DNA of 12,743 nt from Anaerolineales bacterium (GTDB taxonomy: Bacteria > Chloroflexota > Anaerolineae > 4572-78 > J111), in contig JACKAT010000087.1 in assembly GCA_020634935.1 (NCBI GenBank), forward strand, positions 1-12,743. The letters are read 5' to 3'. The position numbers were made by a program, and so were the translations under genes. Shown one piece after another: positions 12,484 through 12,743 of this stretch. The notes under the pieces were generated by a model. That model searched no databases. It was not told the DNA's origin and saw nothing but the letters and a program-made list of their open reading frames with translations. The stretch's first letter is position 1, and each line of letters starts with the position of its first letter.

Positions 12484-12743
12484 CTACTGTCCGCCGGCGT
12501 AATAGGCCTCGTAATCTCCCATTAGCAGGTGCAGCGGCGGCTCGTCTTCCTCAATTTCCGGAAACCGACCGATCGGCTCCAGAAAGCGATTATCATTGGC
12601 ATCGTCATTGACTTTCGATACTTCGCCCACCAAAACCTGGCTCTCGACGCCCCAGAATTTGTGGTACAGGCCGGTCGGCAGGGTGATGCTCTCACCGACG
12701 TCTAATATAACGGTCTCACCGGCTTTGAAGGTGTGAACCACCC
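12484..12743 (-). CDS. D-lyxose isomerase-like cupin (C-terminal part)
   Basis: Only the last 86 codons lie in the window; the gene runs off the right edge. The visible part has a cupin barrel with VILDVGESITLPTGLYHKFW, whose His is a likely metal ligand, followed by LVGEVSKVNDDANDNRF and FLEPIGRFPEIEEDEPP. This tail closely matches what I know of D-lyxose ketol-isomerases (the YdaE-like family), which interconvert D-lyxose and D-xylulose and also act on D-mannose/D-fructose. The enzyme would be cytosolic and belong to sugar catabolism. The stop is TAG at 12484. A GC-rich stem overlapping the stop (12472-12494) is followed on the minus strand by a short T-rich stretch, a weak terminator candidate. 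Confidence 0.85.
   Translation of the reverse strand, partial: VVHTFKAGETVILDVGESITLPTGLYHKFWGVESQVLVGEVSKVNDDANDNRFLEPIGRFPEIEEDEPPLHLLMGDYEAYYAGGQ

Noticed and set aside
12330..12611. Plus-strand frame across the MITE-like element and into the isomerase
   Set aside because: It runs through a repeat and opposite the conserved isomerase coding sequence, with no domain sense.

Overview
The window reads like an accessory or environmental-response stretch of a bacterial chromosome of mixed GC content. The organism is probably a Chloroflexota (Anaerolineae-type) bacterium. This is inferred from gene style: multi-domain histidine kinases, a transmembrane Ser/Thr kinase with VWA and beta-propeller sensor parts, an exported lyase with Pro/Thr-rich linkers plus cohesin and dockerin modules, and gaps filled with palindromic repeats. 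No rRNA, tRNA or taxonomic marker is present, so the assignment is weak.

Layout, left to right. (1) 1-3035, plus strand: a 5'-truncated GAF-HisKA-HATPase-REC hybrid kinase, a palindromic repeat, then a REC-HisKA-HATPase kinase with a strong ribosome binding site. (2) 3036-3409: a gap between convergent genes holding a long inverted repeat and a cluster of hairpins. (3) 3410-4111, minus: an OmpR/PhoB-type response regulator. Its promoter region carries three phased GTTA repeats that look like an operator. (4) 4455-5422, plus: a secreted alpha/beta hydrolase split by a one-base frameshift, followed by a clear intrinsic terminator. (5) 5663-7294, plus: an amidohydrolase of the D-aminoacylase group with altered metal ligands, behind a sigma70-like promoter overlapped by an inverted repeat. 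(6) 7350-9275, minus: an exported polysaccharide lyase carrying both a cohesin-like and a dockerin domain. (7) 9564-12271, plus: what was probably one gene of about 900 codons (kinase, transmembrane helix, VWA, beta-propeller), now lying in three reading frames. (8) 12314-12457: a MITE-like inverted-repeat element. (9) 12484-12743, minus: the C-terminal end of a D-lyxose isomerase-like cupin.

How the genes may work together: the two histidine kinases and the response regulator could form a phosphorelay, with the regulator acting on its own promoter region and possibly on the divergent hydrolase. The lyase, hydrolase, amidohydrolase and sugar isomerase all fit scavenging of external polymers (polysaccharide, acylated amino acids, uncommon sugars). 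The propeller-bearing kinase would be a surface sensor. These links are inferred from adjacency. The most noteworthy items are the cohesin-plus-dockerin lyase, the kinase-VWA-propeller protein with a degraded VWA metal site, the amidohydrolase with replaced metal ligands, and the GTTA repeats. Three reading-frame breaks in one window mean either gene decay or indel errors in the assembly, and this must be settled before the broken genes are interpreted.
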